Below, in pieces: positions 52,853 through 60,922 of a stretch of 64,000 nucleotides of DNA. Each line of letters begins with the position of its first letter. The stretch's first letter is position 1. The stretch is taken from assembly GCF_003337275.1 (NCBI RefSeq), contig NZ_QPJQ01000010.1, forward strand, positions 51,961 to 115,960, written 5' to 3'. The notes beneath the pieces are model-generated. The model was not told where the DNA came from and searched no databases. It worked only from the letters and a program-made list of their open reading frames with translations. Position numbers and translations under genes: made by a program. Source of the DNA: Marinomonas foliarum (lineage in GTDB: Bacteria > Pseudomonadota > Gammaproteobacteria > Pseudomonadales > Marinomonadaceae).

Positions 52853-54541
52853 CTAAATAAAATCCTCAGCCAACACGAAGCGTTTGATGTCGTTGAACTC
52901 TTTGTTAAAAGGCTGTGGTTGCTTGGTGTATTTTCCAGCCATGCAGTCTTTGACTATCTCTTTTGCTTTCGTTAAATAAGTATCTCTATCTTCAGTTGAA
53001 CTTGTGCTGTGTTCTGCTGTTGGTTGTTGCACTTTTGTTTGCGAGAACAATAGCTCGTTAAGCGACTTAGGCGTGTTGGATTGTCCTTGGAAGCGCCATA
53101 AATCCGTAGTTTGATCATAAGCGTAGTAAGGCAACAGTGTGGTGCCGTGTTTGGCGACAAAATCGATAGCGTCTAGAATGAATGTCGCTTCAGCATCGTC
53201 TAAGAAATAATTCAAATTGAAGCGAACCCAACCCGGTTTTACGAGTTTTTCACCTTGTTTCAATGCTAATTGAATGCGCTCAGATTCGGTTTTGTCTATG
53301 CCTAAAAGCTGGTGGCCATATGGGCCAGCACAGGAGCAACCGCCGCGAACTTGAATGCCAAATACATCATTTAATAGGGCTGTGACAAAGCCATGATGTA
53401 AATAACCCAATTCGGTTTTGATACGAAACGCAGTGATCGATAAGCGTTCTGCTTCAGCGTGACCAAGACGTTCTATACTTGGATGCTGGTGCCAATGTTC
53501 ATCTATCAGTTGCACTAGTTCGTGCTCACGTGCTTCGATGGTTTTTTCGCCAACCGCTTGTTTGAGTTGGAAAACTAATCCAGCGCGAATCGATTCAATG
53601 ATACTTGGCGTACCGCCTTCTTCTCTGCGCTCGCCAACGGGCAAAAATGTATGGTCTTCCGGTGTCACAAAAGACACGGTTCCACCGCCCACGTGGCTTG
53701 GTATTTGATTGTCGATGATGGCTTTTTTGACGACTAGAATTCCTGGTGTGCTAGGGCCACCGATGAACTTATGAGTAGAGAAAAATATCGCATCTTTGGC
53801 TCGTGCTGGGTCTGAATTTGGGTTCATATCCAATTTGACATAAGGCGCAGCGGCCGCAAAATCCCAAAAAGCCAGCGCGCTATAACGATGCAACAAGGTT
53901 GTGATGGCATCTTGATCGCATAAAATACCAGTGACGTTAGAAGCAGCACTGAAGCTACCAATCAGACGTTTACCTTGATTCGCCTGTAACTGATTTTCTA
54001 GGGTGACTAAGCATACGCCGCCGTCTTTTGATTCAGGAATTCTAATCACTTCAATACCTAATTCGCGCCAAGGCAGTTCGTTGGAGTGATGTTCGTAAGG
54101 CCCAATGAAGACCGTCGTTTGGGCTTTTTCTTCGGTATTAAGTTGGCGTAAGCCTAATTGGCTAATTAAGGTGTTAATCGCACTGGTGGCACCGCTGCCG
54201 CAGAATATTACCAAGTCGTCTACCGATGCGTTAACTGCCTCTCGAATTTGCTGACGAGCTTGTTCACGAAAAGTGGTGGTCTGCTGGCCGGTGGCGTTGG
54301 CTTCGGTATGTGTGTTGGCGTAAAGCGGCAACACATGATTGCGAATGGCGTCTTCGATAAAATCGAGACTGCGACCCGATGCCGTGTAGTCGGCGTAAGT
54401 GAGTGTTCTTTTGCCAAATGGCGTGTCTATTTGCGTGTCTTTACCTATGATGCCGTCGCGAATATGGGCAAGTAGGGCCTCTGCATCAGTTTGTTCTTTA
54501 GTCTTTGGTATTGCGCTTTTTTCCGCGGCAGCAATGGACAT
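52853..54541 (-). CDS. Class V aminotransferase-fold PLP enzyme with C-terminal extension
   Basis: A 562-residue PLP enzyme of the cysteine desulfurase superfamily. It has YADYTASGRSLDFIE at the start (about residues 49-63), FCGSGATSAINTLI for phosphate binding, FFSTHKFIGGPSTPG with Schiff-base Lys258, and VRGGCSCAGPYGH (Cys402, Cys404) at the position of the desulfurase cysteine loop. From about residue 460 to the end an extra domain of about 100 residues is present (TTDLWRFQG...SKAKEIVKDCMAGKY-like), absent from IscS/SufS. The reaction is unknown. It follows 51 bases after an Lrp-type regulator on the same strand, which suggests control by an amino acid. Confidence 0.82.
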   Translation of the reverse strand: MSIAAAEKSAIPKTKEQTDAEALLAHIRDGIIGKDTQIDTPFGKRTLTYADYTASGRSLDFIEDAIRNHVLPLYANTHTEANATGQQTTTFREQARQQIREAVNASVDDLVIFCGSGATSAINTLISQLGLRQLNTEEKAQTTVFIGPYEHHSNELPWRELGIEVIRIPESKDGGVCLVTLENQLQANQGKRLIGSFSAASNVTGILCDQDAITTLLHRYSALAFWDFAAAAPYVKLDMNPNSDPARAKDAIFFSTHKFIGGPSTPGILVVKKAIIDNQIPSHVGGGTVSFVTPEDHTFLPVGERREEGGTPSIIESIRAGLVFQLKQAVGEKTIEAREHELVQLIDEHWHQHPSIERLGHAEAERLSITAFRIKTELGYLHHGFVTALLNDVFGIQVRGGCSCAGPYGHQLLGIDKTESERIQLALKQGEKLVKPGWVRFNLNYFLDDAEATFILDAIDFVAKHGTTLLPYYAYDQTTDLWRFQGQSNTPKSLNELLFSQTKVQQPTAEHSTSSTEDRDTYLTKAKEIVKDCMAGKYTKQPQPFNKEFNDIKRFVLAEDFI

Positions 54542-54592
54542 AACTCTTTCCTCATTTGGCTGGTCGCATCAATACACTTGTTCGTTCACCGC

Positions 54593-55063
54593 TTACTCTT
54601 TTGGGTTAGGCAAGGGCAACTGAGTTGTCCACTTGATCTGCTCCATGGCAAAGTTTGAGGTGACGTCGGTTAATGCGGTGGCACTAATTAATCGTTTATA
54701 AAATTTGTCATACGCTGGAATGTCTTTGACCAGCACTCGTAATAAGTAATCGTACTCTCCCGCCATGCGGTAAAACTCAACCACCTCAGGAAATTCTGCC
54801 ACGACGCGGGCAAATTCTTCTGCCCAACTTGCATCGTGTTGGTTGGTTTTCACTTGTACAAAAACGGATACGCCAAGGCCAAGTTTGTCTGCGTCTAACA
54901 GCGCGACACGGCGTTTGATAAAACCTGCGTTTTCTAGTTTTTGAATGCGTCGCCAGCAAGGGGTTTTGGATAAGCCAACTTGCTGAGCCATAGACTCTGT
55001 GGAAATACTATCATCACTTTGAATTAAGGCAAGCAGTTGCAAATCTATATCATCTAAGTGCAT
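54593..55063 (-). CDS. Lrp/AsnC-family regulator
   Basis: A 156-residue feast/famine regulator. The N-terminal helix-turn-helix is at about residues 5-52 (IDLQLLALIQSDDSISTESM, then QVGLSKTPCWRRIQKLENAG) and the C-terminal RAM ligand-binding domain starts about residue 68 (VSVFVQVKTNQHDASWAEEF; FYRMAGEYDYLLRVLVKDI). The CWRRIQKLE recognition helix is typical. It precedes the class V PLP enzyme gene, its likely target, on the same strand; amino-acid effector unknown. Confidence 0.92.
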   Translation of the reverse strand: MHLDDIDLQLLALIQSDDSISTESMAQQVGLSKTPCWRRIQKLENAGFIKRRVALLDADKLGLGVSVFVQVKTNQHDASWAEEFARVVAEFPEVVEFYRMAGEYDYLLRVLVKDIPAYDKFYKRLISATALTDVTSNFAMEQIKWTTQLPLPNPKE

Positions 55064-55348
55064 TTTGTTCTCTTTTTTGTTTAGTTTTTAGAAATATATT
55101 TCTTATTGTCGTGTTTTTTCTTGTCATCTGCAATCTCATCCTTTCGCCATGCTAGATAGCGGAATCTCATTTTTTATTTGGTGCGAAAAAATATCGTATT
55201 AATTCGAATTATTTAAGGAGAAAGTAAATTAAGGCGGTGTTAAGTGCAAAAAATTAGCAATGAAAGGCTTGGATTGAATGTTCTTTGGGCTTTGTAGTCC
55301 CAACGCTGCGTTAAAAATGTATTAGGGGTTTTCTATTTAAGGATATTT

Positions 55349-56209
55349 ATGAAAGCGATTAATGTTGTTCGCGGTGTCGGTTTAACTTTAGTTTCAGGCG
55401 CTGCATTTGCTGCGAATCAAGGTGCTGTGTCAGATGACGTTATTTTGAAGCAGCGCCAAGCATTACAAGAAAGCGCAATAGGACGAGATGTTGGGCCACA
55501 ATCTCCAAGGGATATAGATAAGCTCTTCGGACGCAACCCTCAAACCTTCGCGCAAGCATCAGCATCGAACAAGATGAACCTATGTAATATCCATTTTCAC
55601 AAAAATGCTGAACACAAGGGCGGAGACTTTATTCAGTATGCAGGGAATGGGGACGGCCAAGGATTTCAAACGGGTTATGTTTATTCTGGTCAGCTTACTC
55701 TGGAAGAGCTGAAGCCAGTTAAGGATGGTGCTATCTGCAAGGGCAAACATAGTGAGCTTTACCCTGGTGATACTATTGAGGTGCACTATGTGTATTCCAG
55801 TGCTGAGGTTGAACCAGGGCCGACTTTAGCAGCTTGTGTCGTCAAGGGTGAAGCTATGCCTCAGTTGCGAGTAGAAGCTCAAGTGTATGTTCTGGTCAAT
55901 GATGATCAGGCACTGAAATTTAATGCTCTGACAGCCCATGATGTTCGAAATAGTTTGTATCAAGCAACGGGAATTCCTAATCACACTGGTGACCCTGTCA
56001 CTTACGCAGGTTCCACGACAGGACCTAGTTACAATACAAAAGCCTCACCCTTTCAAGTTACATGGAATGTTCGTCCTAAAATCGCGAAGGTTGATATTCA
56101 ATCTGTAGGAGACTGGTGCGATAGTCAAAATATCTACCAAGAAGATCACGCACACGGTGTGAGAAATTTAATAACCAACCCTGATTTACTTTCAAATACC
56201 GCTGATTGA
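55349..56209 (+). CDS. Delta-class carbonic anhydrase, secreted
   Basis: Hydrates CO2 to bicarbonate. The 286-residue precursor has a signal peptide (MKAINVVRGVGLTLVSGAAFA) and would be periplasmic. Its core follows the delta class first found in diatoms: NLCNIHFHKNAEHKGGDF (His82 and His84 as likely metal ligands), IEVHYVYSSAEVEPGPTL (His146 the third) and LRVEAQVYVLVND. Three Cys residues could form disulfides. It stands alone, with a 285-base upstream gap and about 184 bases before zigA. Metal may be zinc, cobalt or cadmium; the neighbouring zinc-homeostasis gene favours zinc. Confidence 0.88.
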   Translation: MKAINVVRGVGLTLVSGAAFAANQGAVSDDVILKQRQALQESAIGRDVGPQSPRDIDKLFGRNPQTFAQASASNKMNLCNIHFHKNAEHKGGDFIQYAGNGDGQGFQTGYVYSGQLTLEELKPVKDGAICKGKHSELYPGDTIEVHYVYSSAEVEPGPTLAACVVKGEAMPQLRVEAQVYVLVNDDQALKFNALTAHDVRNSLYQATGIPNHTGDPVTYAGSTTGPSYNTKASPFQVTWNVRPKIAKVDIQSVGDWCDSQNIYQEDHAHGVRNLITNPDLLSNTAD

Positions 56210-56346
56210 ACGGCTTATTATCTATTCCTGTGTATCGCTCTGACCCTCTATGTAAGCCCTCTAATAGAGGACTGTTTTAAGTCTATTTCTTAGTTCATTA
56301 TTTTATTGTGAATGTTCCATTAAAAAGGCATCTATCTCAATCTATT

Positions 56347-56370
56347 GAGATGTTATATCATAACATTTTA
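56347..56370. promoter_or_regulatory. Zur box upstream of the zinc GTPase gene
   Basis: gagatgttatatcataacat continuing tttta contains atgttat / ataacat, seven bases each and perfect, with a three-base centre. It closely matches the gammaproteobacterial Zur consensus GAAATGTTATANTATAACATTTC. It lies 24 bases before the ATG at 56394, where Zur would block transcription when zinc is plentiful. Confidence 0.85.
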
Positions 56371-56393
56371 ATAGATTCTTGTGGGAGAGATTC

Positions 56394-57605
56394 ATGACAG
56401 CTATACAAAGCAAATTGCCGGTGACTGTGTTATCTGGTTTTTTAGGTGCAGGAAAGACGACGGTATTAAGTCACATATTAAATAATCGCGATGGTTTGAG
56501 AGTCGCGGTGATTGTGAATGATATGAGTGAAATCAATATCGATGCAGCGACAATTAAACAAGAAGTATCGTTAAACCGCAGTGAAGAAAAATTAGTAGAA
56601 ATGAGCAACGGCTGCATCTGCTGCACGCTAAGAGAAGACTTATTAATAGAGGTTCGAAAGCTTGCCGAGGCGAATAGCTTTGATTACTTAGTGATTGAAT
56701 CAACCGGTATTTCTGAACCTTTACCTGTTGCAGAAACCTTTACATTTGCGGATGAGGATGGCGTGAGTTTATCGGATATTTCGCGTCTTGATACCATGGT
56801 TACGGTTGTTGATGCGGTAAATTTCATGAAGGATTATGAAGCGGCTACCTCGTTGCAGGAAACGGGTGAGTCACTTGGTGAGGAAGATGAACGTAGCGTG
56901 GCGGATTTGTTGATTGATCAAGTCGAGTTTGCCGACATTATTTTGATCAGTAAAACCGACTTAGTGAGCGAAGCAGAATTGCGGCAATTAGAATCCATCC
57001 TGCGTAGTTTCAATACAGAAGCGGAAATTATCCCCATTCATCAAGGCAAAATAGAGCCTAAGCGCTTGCTAGGCACAGGTAAATTTAGCTTTGAAAAGGC
57101 ACAGCAAGCAGCTGGCTGGCTAAAAGAAATGCGTGGTGAGCATGTACCCGAAACAGAAGAGTATGGCATTGGCAGTTTTTCCTATTTGGCTCGACGACCT
57201 TTTCATCCCCAGCGATTTTTTGACTTTCTTCATGGAACAGAAGCTTATGGAAAGCTGTTGCGTTCGAAAGGATTCTTTTGGTTAGCAACTCGCCCCGAGT
57301 TTGCTGGGCAATGGAGTCAGGCGGGTGGTATTGCACATTATGGTTTTGCAGGCATGTTTTGGAAGGCGGTTCCCAAAGACAAATGGCCACAAGATCCAGA
57401 ATACCTTGAATCGATAGCCAATCAATGGGTCGAGCCTTTCGGTGACATGCGTCAGGAGCTGGTGTTTATTGGTCAGAATCTGAATAAAGAGGCTGTCATT
57501 GAGGCATTAGATGGTTGCTTATTAAGTGAGCAAGAGCTTCTCGCCGGTAAAGCGGCATGGGCAACATTACCTGATCCATTTCCTGAGTGGGATGAAGTTG
57601 CTTAG
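56394..57605 (+). CDS. zigA: COG0523 zinc metallochaperone GTPase (ZigA-like)
   Basis: A G3E-family GTPase of 403 residues from ATG 56394; the gggaga site 8 bases upstream supports it over a TTG five codons earlier. It has the P-loop GFLGAGKTT (15-23), the zinc-binding motif GCICC (Cys74, Cys76, Cys77), [10 protein letters not shown] (switch region) and SKTDLV (guanine-binding). The long C-terminal CobW_C domain has [12 protein letters not shown] and WEGWSQAGG-like [11 protein letters not shown]. Such proteins deliver zinc to client enzymes when zinc is scarce. A near-perfect Zur box precedes it, which is strong evidence for a zinc role. Confidence 0.92.
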   Translation: MTAIQSKLPVTVLSGFLGAGKTTVLSHILNNRDGLRVAVIVNDMSEINIDAATIKQEVSLNRSEEKLVEMSNGCICCTLREDLLIEVRKLAEANSFDYLVIESTGISEPLPVAETFTFADEDGVSLSDISRLDTMVTVVDAVNFMKDYEAATSLQETGESLGEEDERSVADLLIDQVEFADIILISKTDLVSEAELRQLESILRSFNTEAEIIPIHQGKIEPKRLLGTGKFSFEKAQQAAGWLKEMRGEHVPETEEYGIGSFSYLARRPFHPQRFFDFLHGTEAYGKLLRSKGFFWLATRPEFAGQWSQAGGIAHYGFAGMFWKAVPKDKWPQDPEYLESIANQWVEPFGDMRQELVFIGQNLNKEAVIEALDGCLLSEQELLAGKAAWATLPDPFPEWDEVA

Positions 57606-57629
57606 GATCGTATTTCATTAAATAAACGT

Positions 57630-57668
57630 AAAGACTCCCTGTCTTATTAAGATCGGGAGTCTTTTTTT
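57630..57668 (+). terminator. Rho-independent terminator after zigA
   Basis: The stem aagactccc / gggagtctt is followed by seven T residues. Confidence 0.88.
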
Positions 57669-57675
57669 ACTATTC

Positions 57676-57828
57676 TTAGTTTTCGCTAATCGGCTCTAAC
57701 ACTTCTACAGCCTTATTTTTTAATCGATAAATGAGCAGATGAATATCTTCTTTGATCATCGATAAAACATGTATTAAATGCAAATGTTGTATTAACTGAT
57801 CAAATGTGTTTATGCGTTTTCTCTGCAA
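57676..57828 (-). CDS. Candidate small protein (50 residues)
   Basis: An open frame of 50 codons on the minus strand, from TTG 57828 with aaggtgg just upstream, to TAA at 57676. The product (MQRKRINTFDQLIQHLHLIH, later IKEDIHLLIYRLKNKAVEVL) is helical and amphipathic with natural-looking composition. It lies 83 bases after the AraC-type gene on the same strand and could be its cotranscribed partner. No family is recognised; it may be a chance frame. Confidence 0.3.
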   Translation of the reverse strand: MQRKRINTFDQLIQHLHLIHVLSMIKEDIHLLIYRLKNKAVEVLEPISEN

Positions 57829-57911
57829 TAAGGCCACCTTAAAAAGTACGATGAGTTATCCTAAAAACGGTTGAGGATAGTTTATCAAGATGCTCACTGG
57901 AAATTTAAATT

Positions 57912-58913
57912 TCATTTATTTTTCCGTGCATTATTAATGGTTTCAGAAGGTAACTCGTTAAAATATTCTTGGTACTGCTGTGAAAATCGGCCAAAATGAG
58001 TAAATCCCCACTCCATTGCGATATTAGATATTTTTTCTCGATTATTTGAATCAAATAAAGCGAGTCTCACTTTATTCATCCGATATTTTTTTAACCAACC
58101 CAATGGTGTGTCGTTAAAATAATCGCGAAAGCCTGCAAAAAGAATAAATTTGCTTACGCCAGTATGTTTGGCAATTTCTTCAATATATATTCGCTCTGAG
58201 GCATTTTTTTTCATCCATTCACAGGCATGTATTAAGTAAGCCGGAATAGAATCATTGGAGGGTGCTGATAAGCTGTCTCGAAATTGCTTGCTGATATTAT
58301 TAGGTTGTGAAAGTAATAGTCCCTTTATGAGCGAGAACTCGAGATCTTTCATCATCTGTGGTTGCGTATAGAGTGCCTGCATCGTCTGCCAGTGTTTTGC
58401 TGTTTGCTGAACAATACACCACCAGGCTTTCATTTCAGGGCGTATGAGTTCCATTTTCGCATCAAACTGGATTGGCTGTTGAATAGTTTTACCGATGATT
58501 TTTTCGGCGACATAGGCCACTGATTTAGAAGGAATTAAAAGCTGAAACTTTTGGCAGTTAGAACTTATGTTTAGCTCTTGTTGTGAAGCTGGGGAGACAA
58601 TAAGGCCCTGATTTTCATCAGAATATAATTCTAAACCATCGTGACGAAGTGTTTGATGTCCTGCTACCGGAAGGCTAATGCTATAGCCTTTTAGATTGTT
58701 TTCAGGATTGATATTAATAGCCACATCACATCCATAAGAAAGAAAACCAGTTACAATTCCTAATTCTGGAAATCGATTACCTTTGTGATGAAAGTTTAAG
58801 TCTGAATGTCCATATACATCTAAGTCATGTGGACCACATATACTGTCCATCCATAATTTGGCATCTTTTGCTGTAGAGCAGTGTGATTCAAGTTTATTAG
58901 TTTCTTTAAGCAT
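57912..58913 (-). CDS. AraC/XylS-family regulator, probable ant activator
   Basis: A 333-residue regulator. The N-terminal AraC_binding_2-type domain (about residues 30-210; LPVAGHQTLRHDGLELYS near residue 80) is typical of XylS/AndR-like activators of aromatic degradation. The C-terminal double helix-turn-helix occupies about residues 225-330 (HACEWMKKNASERIYIEEIA, AGFRDYFNDTPLGWLKKYR, MEWGFTHFGRFSQQY). It lies downstream of antABC on the same strand with 386 bases between. By analogy with Pseudomonas antR/benR it should activate the ant operon in response to its substrate. Confidence 0.88.
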   Translation of the reverse strand: MLKETNKLESHCSTAKDAKLWMDSICGPHDLDVYGHSDLNFHHKGNRFPELGIVTGFLSYGCDVAININPENNLKGYSISLPVAGHQTLRHDGLELYSDENQGLIVSPASQQELNISSNCQKFQLLIPSKSVAYVAEKIIGKTIQQPIQFDAKMELIRPEMKAWWCIVQQTAKHWQTMQALYTQPQMMKDLEFSLIKGLLLSQPNNISKQFRDSLSAPSNDSIPAYLIHACEWMKKNASERIYIEEIAKHTGVSKFILFAGFRDYFNDTPLGWLKKYRMNKVRLALFDSNNREKISNIAMEWGFTHFGRFSQQYQEYFNELPSETINNARKNK

Positions 58914-59299
58914 AACGTTCCCCGAAGATAACTCTTACTTCTGGACGGTGATTTTTATTTTTGATGACTAAGCTCAAACCTGTGAACTTAGTCTCTTTAT
59001 ATAATGCTTTCTACCGTACAAATTCTATGCCATTTTCGGCATATAGCATTAAAAAAGTGAAGATTAGCGAAAGGTAGAGTTTTCAAGAAATAAGGGGCGA
59101 TGACGATAGAAATAAGAAAAATCAAAGTGTTTTTTTGATCTCTATACCTTGTGTTCACACCTTGACATGACTTCTTAACGGATGTTTTCGAGTCGACTGT
59201 TGTTCTTGCAATAGTCCCCCCTAGATCTAGCAACTATGTAGCGAACAGCTTTGGTGCAAAAATAGGGAGGATAAAGCAATGGGGATGTTTTTAGGGCAA
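58914..59299. other. Intergenic region between antC and the AraC-type gene
   Basis: 386 bases. It must hold the promoter of the AraC-type gene on the minus strand. A small inverted repeat tatgcc / ggcata lies at 59026-59043. A reading frame at 58997-59233 has no ribosome site and odd composition and is not accepted. No terminator with a T run was recognised after antC. Confidence 0.45.
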
Positions 59300-60346
59300 T
59301 TATGAATTGTTGCTAGCAACGAATTTTTCGAAATATAATTTACCATTTTCAATGTTGTTAGTTTGCAGCCAAGACTTGATCGCCTCTATCATAGGAGGTG
59401 GCCCACAAATGTACATGTCGAATGCATTTTCTTTAAGATTGTCAGAGTCTAATGCTTCAGTGATTAAGCCTTTTTTACCTTCATAACTGTCACTAGGGTT
59501 GCTAATTACAAGTTGATAATGGAAGTTTGAAAGTTGAGTTTTATAGTGATCAATTCGCTCTATTTCACACAGATCACGTTCGTTATTGACACAGTAATAC
59601 AGTTCAATAGGCGTTGTTTCAAGAGTAGGGCTACTGGCTTTTAACGCTACTATTTCGTCCAGCATTGCTAAAAATGCAGATAAGCCTGTTCCACCTGCAA
59701 TAAAAATTTGTCGGCGTTGTATTTCTCGTAAATAAAAGGAGCCCATTGGTGCTTCAAGCGTCAATGTGTCCCCAATCTTGCAACGATCACGGACATAGTC
59801 GCTCATTGCACCTTGAGGTAGTAGGCGAATAAGAAATTGTAAATGGTTTGTTTCACCACTGCTTGATGTTGCAAAAGAGTACGAGCGCCAAACGTCATCG
59901 TTCGGTACTTTTATACGAGCATACTGACCTGCTAAATAATCAAGATTGATATCCTGATTCATTACTTCTAAATGTAAGTTGGCTGATGAGTCAGCGACTT
60001 GTTCTATATCCGTTATCTGGGCTTGGAATTGGCGGAGTTGGTTCTTCGAACAAAGGGTCGAATCAATGTCGTAGTAGAATGAAGAAGGCGAAAGTATGTG
60101 TGTCTGACAAGATAAGATATGTCGAGCGTTCAGGTCTGATTCACTTAATGCATCTTCATCAACATAATCTTGTTCGTATTTACCAGATTCGCACAAGCCT
60201 TTACACGTGCCACATACCCCTTCGCGGCAATCTACAGGTAGTGTTAATCCGTTACGAAATGCTGCATCTAGCAATATTTCGTTATGTTTTGCTTCAAAAA
60301 ATACAGTCTGTCCATCGGAAAAACTGACTGCGACTCGATGATTCAT
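59300..60346 (-). CDS. antC: Anthranilate 1,2-dioxygenase reductase component
   Basis: Passes electrons from NADH through FAD and a plant-type [2Fe-2S] cluster to the oxygenase. The N-terminal ferredoxin domain has Cys40, Cys45, Cys48 (CREGVCGTCK) and Cys80. The FAD domain has RSYSFATSS (about residues 164-172) and the NAD domain has IFIAGGTGLSAFLAM and CGPPPMIEA near the end. At 348 residues it fits BenC/AntC. YVDEDALSESDLNARHIL is typical of the family. It is separated from antB by 85 bases with a strong hairpin at 60368-60402. AntC is preferred to BenC because antA and antB look like the anthranilate enzyme. Confidence 0.88.
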   Translation of the reverse strand: MNHRVAVSFSDGQTVFFEAKHNEILLDAAFRNGLTLPVDCREGVCGTCKGLCESGKYEQDYVDEDALSESDLNARHILSCQTHILSPSSFYYDIDSTLCSKNQLRQFQAQITDIEQVADSSANLHLEVMNQDINLDYLAGQYARIKVPNDDVWRSYSFATSSSGETNHLQFLIRLLPQGAMSDYVRDRCKIGDTLTLEAPMGSFYLREIQRRQIFIAGGTGLSAFLAMLDEIVALKASSPTLETTPIELYYCVNNERDLCEIERIDHYKTQLSNFHYQLVISNPSDSYEGKKGLITEALDSDNLKENAFDMYICGPPPMIEAIKSWLQTNNIENGKLYFEKFVASNNS

Positions 60347-60367
60347 AATGAGATCTCCAGAACATCG

Positions 60368-60402
60368 GCTTCACCGACCGCGGTTGTGGTAGTCGGTGAA
60401 GC
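60368..60402 (-). repeat. Intra-operon hairpin between antB and antC
   Basis: An 11-base perfect inverted repeat gcttcaccgac / gtcggtgaagc around 13 bases. No T run follows on either strand, so it is more likely an mRNA stability or processing element than a terminator. Confidence 0.6.
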
Positions 60403-60431
60403 TTGTGGTTTTCGTTGGTCGTGCAAGAAAA

Positions 60432-60920
60432 TTAAACGTGGTAAAAATCCATGACTGAATTAATGATGTCATTGAACACAACAACGAATTTACGCTGAAT
60501 TTTCCAACTATCTTCTACCTTAACTAAGGTGAGTGTCGCTTCACCGTATAGCATTTCAGTTTGCCCTAAGCGGGTGTAATTTGTTTGCCATCCCAATAAA
60601 ACGTCTAATGTATTGTCTGTTTTCTCTTGAATACGAACATTACTAACTTGATGTTGAGTTCTAGGCAGGGGGTTAGATGCTGCAGATTTACCTGTGCGAA
60701 GACGATAGATGCGGTCTTCTAACCCTGAGCGGTTGGCATAATAGACCAAAGACATACCTATTTTAGGATCAGACACATACTTGTATTCAGATTCCCATTG
60801 GGGTATCCAAAACTCACTGCTTTCCGTGAAGGTATCTAGGTAAGCATCCCAATCACGACGGTCACATAGAGCCGCTTGTTCATATAGGAACTGTTCAATC
60901 TCATGTTGAAGTGTAGTCAT
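60432..60920 (-). CDS. antB: Anthranilate 1,2-dioxygenase small subunit
   Basis: The beta subunit of the ring-hydroxylating oxygenase; it has a structural role. It is 162 residues, with CDRRDWDAYLDTFTESSEFW (about residues 19-38), MSLVYYANRSGLEDRIYRLR (about residues 56-75), TGKSAASNPLPRTQHQVSNV and the end INSVMDFYHV. These segments resemble AntB more than BenB or XylY as I know them. It starts 2 bases after the antA stop, indicating tight coupling in the antAB pair. Confidence 0.88.
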   Translation of the reverse strand: MTTLQHEIEQFLYEQAALCDRRDWDAYLDTFTESSEFWIPQWESEYKYVSDPKIGMSLVYYANRSGLEDRIYRLRTGKSAASNPLPRTQHQVSNVRIQEKTDNTLDVLLGWQTNYTRLGQTEMLYGEATLTLVKVEDSWKIQRKFVVVFNDIINSVMDFYHV

Positions 60921-60922
60921 TT

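Noticed and set aside
58997..59233. 78-codon frame between antC and the AraC-type gene
   Set aside because: No Shine-Dalgarno site, odd composition, and it occupies the region where the regulator's promoter must be.
59220..59290. Possible sigma-54 promoter on the minus strand after antC
   Set aside because: A GC-containing element (tgcaccaaagctg) was noticed, but GG and GC spacing does not fit the -24/-12 pattern well and no activator logic supports it.
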